This document shows positions 63,865 through 64,000 of a DNA stretch of 64,000 nucleotides, one piece after another. The stretch's first letter is position 1. Each line of letters begins with the position of its first letter. The translations under genes were made by a program, and so were the position numbers. This stretch comes from Rhodobacteraceae bacterium M382 (GTDB taxonomy: Bacteria; Pseudomonadota; Alphaproteobacteria; Rhodobacterales; Rhodobacteraceae). The DNA is taken from NCBI GenBank assembly GCA_025141015.1, contig CP081098.1:1122501-1186500 (forward strand). The letters run 5' to 3'. The notes below the pieces were generated by a model. The model did not search any database. It was not told the DNA's origin and saw only the letters and a program-made list of their open reading frames with translations.

Positions 63865-64000
63865 CCGGTTTCCTTTTGTATGGCCAGCAAATGCGGTGCC
63901 ATGATCCGGGCAAAGCGGTGCACCATCTTGTTGATCACGGTCGGGTCGGCTTCGTATGGGGCATGTGTATGCAGCCCGCGCATGAAACTGCGGCAGATCG
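63861..64000 (-). CDS. C-terminal end of a gene translationally coupled to the acyl-CoA dehydrogenase
   Basis: An open frame enters from beyond the window and ends in an ATGA overlap with the acyl-CoA dehydrogenase gene. The last residues include FMRGLHTHAPYEADPTVINK and HRFARIMAPHLLAIQKETG. The fragment is too short to assign to a family; gene identity is unknown. Confidence 0.6.
   Translation of the reverse strand, partial: ICRSFMRGLHTHAPYEADPTVINKMVHRFARIMAPHLLAIQKETG

Overview
The window looks like a chromosomal segment of a marine alphaproteobacterium of the Rhodobacterales (Roseobacter group). The reasons are a GC-rich sequence, the gene order mdh-sucC-sucD-sucA next to sdhCDAB, a complete set of ethylmalonyl-CoA (EMC) pathway genes (ccr, ecm, mch, mcl2), an HvrA/H-NS-type nucleoid protein, and a LuxR/LuxI quorum-sensing pair preceded by a CtrA-like box. 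I see no rRNA, tRNA, CRISPR array, prophage or insertion sequence.

Region 1 (1-17.5 kb) is core carbon metabolism. On the minus strand lie mdh, sucC, a lipoprotein gene, sucD, an FkbM-type methyltransferase gene and the start of sucA. On the plus strand lie the mcl2-nnrU-DUF1737-mch operon and an sdh operon in which sdhA and sdhB are separated by two sulfotransferase-like genes and two small ORFs. The sucC and sdhC leaders carry the same paired TGTGATCACA operators, 21 bp apart and about 111-115 bp before the start codon. A TTGC(G)GCAA-type palindrome lies 21-24 nt before the start codons of mcl2, ecm and ccr. Both patterns suggest shared regulators for the TCA and EMC genes.

Region 2 (17.5-31 kb) holds ornithine decarboxylase with a long leader, a DUF1989 protein, deoD, an H-NS-like protein, ecm, a membrane protein, a PlsB-like acyltransferase and ccr. 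It continues with the quorum-sensing block (small ORF, luxR, luxI), a RecD-like helicase and an SDR oxidoreductase.

Region 3 (31-45.5 kb), mostly minus strand, holds a TIGR02186/TSUP sulfite-export pair, a BMP-type nucleoside ABC transporter, a maintenance block (rimI, tsaB, nfuA, a DsbA-type isomerase, uspA), a branched-chain aminotransferase, and a zinc uptake locus (znuB, znuC, zur, and divergent znuA with a very His/Asp-rich loop).

Region 4 (44.6-57.2 kb) is an accessory catabolic cluster: a divergent LysR regulator, then a tightly packed plus-strand series of IPMDH-like dehydrogenase, GMC oxidoreductase, ThDP enzyme, aldehyde dehydrogenase, membrane hydroxylase, MmgE/PrpD, non-pyrrolysine MttB-like methyltransferase, Ldh2-type dehydrogenase and hotdog thioesterase. 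The substrate is unknown; a quaternary-amine alcohol is one possibility.

Region 5 (57.3-62.7 kb) is the strangest. An 890-residue protein consists largely of two arrays (31 and 37 units) of an eight-residue GSGSGGTK repeat, each preceded by a copy of the same YHNGGVEGD...QWY module. Divergent from it is a two-gene unit encoding an APH-like kinase and a FemAB/CelD-like GNAT acyltransferase. I propose this as a candidate undescribed system, a lysine-rich repeat scaffold with its modifying enzymes. The window ends in an acyl-CoA dehydrogenase and the C-terminal end of another gene.
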